Assembly (NCBI GenBank): GCA_016282455.1
Contig: JAEEKM010000058.1
Location: 1 to 7,607, forward strand
DNA length: 7,607 nt
Source of the DNA: Treponema sp.
GTDB lineage: Bacteria; Spirochaetota; Spirochaetia; Treponematales; Treponemataceae
Direction of reading: 5' to 3'
The translations under genes were made by a program, and so were the position numbers. The notes below the pieces were generated by a model that did no database searches, had not been told where the DNA came from, and worked only from the letters and a program-made list of their open reading frames with translations. This document shows positions 6,311-7,607 of the stretch, piece by piece. Every line of letters starts with the position of its first letter. Position 1 is the stretch's first letter.

Positions 6311-6317
6311 TTTTCAA
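6288..6317 (-). promoter_or_regulatory. Predicted sigma70-type promoter of the mutase-exonuclease unit
   Basis: Minus strand: -35 TTGAAA (6312-6317), 18-base spacer, extended -10 TGG-TATACT (hexamer 6288-6293). Predicted +1 near 6281 gives a leader of about 33 bases containing the ribosome site but excluding its complementary arm, which lies in the spacer. This is the best promoter-like match in the window along with that at 3785-3813. Confidence 0.6.
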
Positions 6318-6329
6318 CAGGTGAAAAAA

Positions 6330-7607
6330 CTATTCGTCTGCCTTGCGGATCATGCTGGTTTCCCATCTGAGCAGGGAACGTTCTGCCGCAGTTTCTTCTC
6401 CCTGAATGTCGCACATTACACGGAAGACAGGTTCTGTTCCACTGGGCCTCATCCAGATAAATGCAATTACTTCTTTATTTTCATTATAGAAGCGGACTTT
6501 TAAACCGCCGTTTCCGTTGTTCCAGCTTTCGCCATCTTTAACAACACGTTCTTTTGTTCCGTTTGTAAGAACTGCATCGTAGGAATAAATGCCGTAGATT
6601 GCTTCCATGGGCTCTTTGTGCTGTTCCCATTCTTCTGCAAAAATGCGCTGAAACCTTTCCTTGAGTTTTCCCTTGTCTTCACTTGCCACCTGAAGAATTG
6701 CCCTTTCTTCGCTTACTCCTGTGGTCATGAATTTGGGGAGACTTTTTAGAACATCAGATAAAGTAAAATCATTTTTGTAAAGATTCTCCTGTCCGGATTT
6801 TTCGCACCAGATGTGGAAGAGACCCTTGTGTAAAGTTCCGTCACTGTCTGTTTTGTCGCGGATGGAAAGAAGTTTTACCATTGCAAAAAGGGTTGCAAGG
6901 GGATCGCGCACACAGGAGGGATGTGTAATGTTTCCGCCGTTACTTCCTTCGCCAAGAATGCGCACTGTGTAACCCTCTGCTCTTTTTTCACGGGCAAGAT
7001 TAACAACATTTGCTTCACCAACTTCTGCCCTGAAAAGTTCTATTCCAAAACTTTTACAGACTGCATCTACCCGCATGGAAGTAGGACAGTTTACGCAGAC
7101 TGCAAGCCTGTCATTTTTCTGTCTTGCCTTTTGTAAAAGACCATGGGGAGTGAGGTTTTCTTTTTTCCAGAACTCAAAGGCGGTTTCTGCAACAACGCAG
7201 AGTGTAAAAACTTCCTGTGCGGGAATGGGTTTTGCAATGCCTTCCTGTTCATCCCAGTAAACGAGGTTTCCCCTGTCGCCGTCACAGTCGGGCATGTAGC
7301 CTAAGAGAAGATCAGACTGTCCGTTAAACTGTTTCTCCTGCATGAAAGAAGCACAGTGGGTAAGGTTCTCCGGTTCAGGAATGATGGCGTGGGCAATTTC
7401 TCCGGCAGTGTCGTTAAAGGCATAAAAGCCCAGTCCAACTGAGGGAAGAAAATCTTTGTCTATGGAAAGGGTTCTGGAAGATCCGTTCATGTCGCAGCAG
7501 ATGGAAAGAGGTTTTTGACTGCAGGATTCTTTTAAGGCGTCAAGCACCTGATTCTGTTCTTCTTCGTTTGCACTTCCTGCAATTACCTGTTTGATAAATG
7601 AAGAATA
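6330..7607 (-). CDS. Phosphohexomutase (phosphoglucomutase/phosphomannomutase family), 5'-truncated
   Basis: C-terminal 425 residues of an alpha-D-phosphohexomutase; the frame is open to the right edge, so the gene starts outside. The GTG at 7547 is internal, because in-frame coding-like sequence continues upstream of it. Counting from the codon at the edge, domain II begins with ICCDMNGSSR (36-45), the metal loop is PDCDGDR (106-112), the domain III sugar loop is GEGSNGGNI (219-227), and the phosphate-binding loop is RPSGTEP (387-393). The missing part should hold domain I with the catalytic phosphoserine, so activity cannot be confirmed. The GEGSNGG loop differs from GFEESYG of the neighbouring mutase, so this is a distant paralogue with probably different sugar preference, not a recent duplicate. 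It ends 81 bases before the next mutase start. Confidence 0.88.
   Translation of the reverse strand, partial: YSSFIKQVIAGSANEEEQNQVLDALKESCSQKPLSICCDMNGSSRTLSIDKDFLPSVGLGFYAFNDTAGEIAHAIIPEPENLTHCASFMQEKQFNGQSDLLLGYMPDCDGDRGNLVYWDEQEGIAKPIPAQEVFTLCVVAETAFEFWKKENLTPHGLLQKARQKNDRLAVCVNCPTSMRVDAVCKSFGIELFRAEVGEANVVNLAREKRAEGYTVRILGEGSNGGNITHPSCVRDPLATLFAMVKLLSIRDKTDSDGTLHKGLFHIWCEKSGQENLYKNDFTLSDVLKSLPKFMTTGVSEERAILQVASEDKGKLKERFQRIFAEEWEQHKEPMEAIYGIYSYDAVLTNGTKERVVKDGESWNNGNGGLKVRFYNENKEVIAFIWMRPSGTEPVFRVMCDIQGEETAAERSLLRWETSMIRKADE

Noticed and set aside
6254..6314. Terminator of the upstream mutase at the long inverted repeat
   Set aside because: On the minus strand the hairpin is followed by AATATATGG rather than a U-run; only the + strand side has TTTT and no + strand gene is there.
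6249..6317. N-terminal extension of the mutase from an ATG at 6317
   Set aside because: The extra 23 residues would be translated from the promoter and the ribosome site; homology and AAGGGGG both point to the ATG at 6248.
1..7607. A defence, mobile or secretion system
   Set aside because: All seven genes but one belong to common housekeeping families; no integrase, transposase, repeat array or toxin-antitoxin pair is visible.

Overview
The window is a compact stretch of chromosomal housekeeping genes, probably from a spirochaete close to Treponema. That assignment rests on the overall look of the proteins (ferredoxin-type aldo/keto reductase, divergent MurC, low-to-moderate G+C) and is an inference. 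I see no mobile element, CRISPR array, tRNA or rRNA, no gene-free stretch over 100 bases, and no convincing new multi-gene system. The most unusual material is in the short regulatory regions.

Layout: One gene reads on the + strand at the left edge, an iron-sulfur aldo/keto reductase that has lost its N-terminus to the window edge. It converges on a run of six minus-strand genes. In their direction of transcription (right to left) these are: a phosphohexomutase cut by the right edge (6330-7607); a full-length PgcA-type phospho-sugar mutase (4500-6248); a DnaQ-like DEDDh exonuclease (3832-4500) overlapping the mutase stop by one base; a 95-residue protein of unknown function (3491-3778); MurC (1955-3442); and a YicC-family endoribonuclease (1080-1958) overlapping murC by four bases.

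The minus-strand genes appear to fall into three or four transcription units. The 4500-6248 mutase has its own promoter, and its exonuclease partner is translationally coupled through TAATG. The unknown 95-aa gene and murC each have a sigma70-like promoter placed so that the predicted +1 falls on or next to the start codon, with no Shine-Dalgarno sequence, which suggests leaderless mRNAs. YicC, internal to the murC unit, has an ordinary GAGGAG ribosome site and an ATGA overlap. The convergent ends of yicC and the aldo/keto reductase share a 12-bp perfect inverted repeat that could terminate in both directions.

Functionally, the two mutases serve hexose-phosphate interconversion (glycogen, nucleotide-sugar and envelope precursors), MurC makes a peptidoglycan precursor, and the exonuclease and YicC act on DNA and RNA. 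Their adjacency does not point to one shared pathway.
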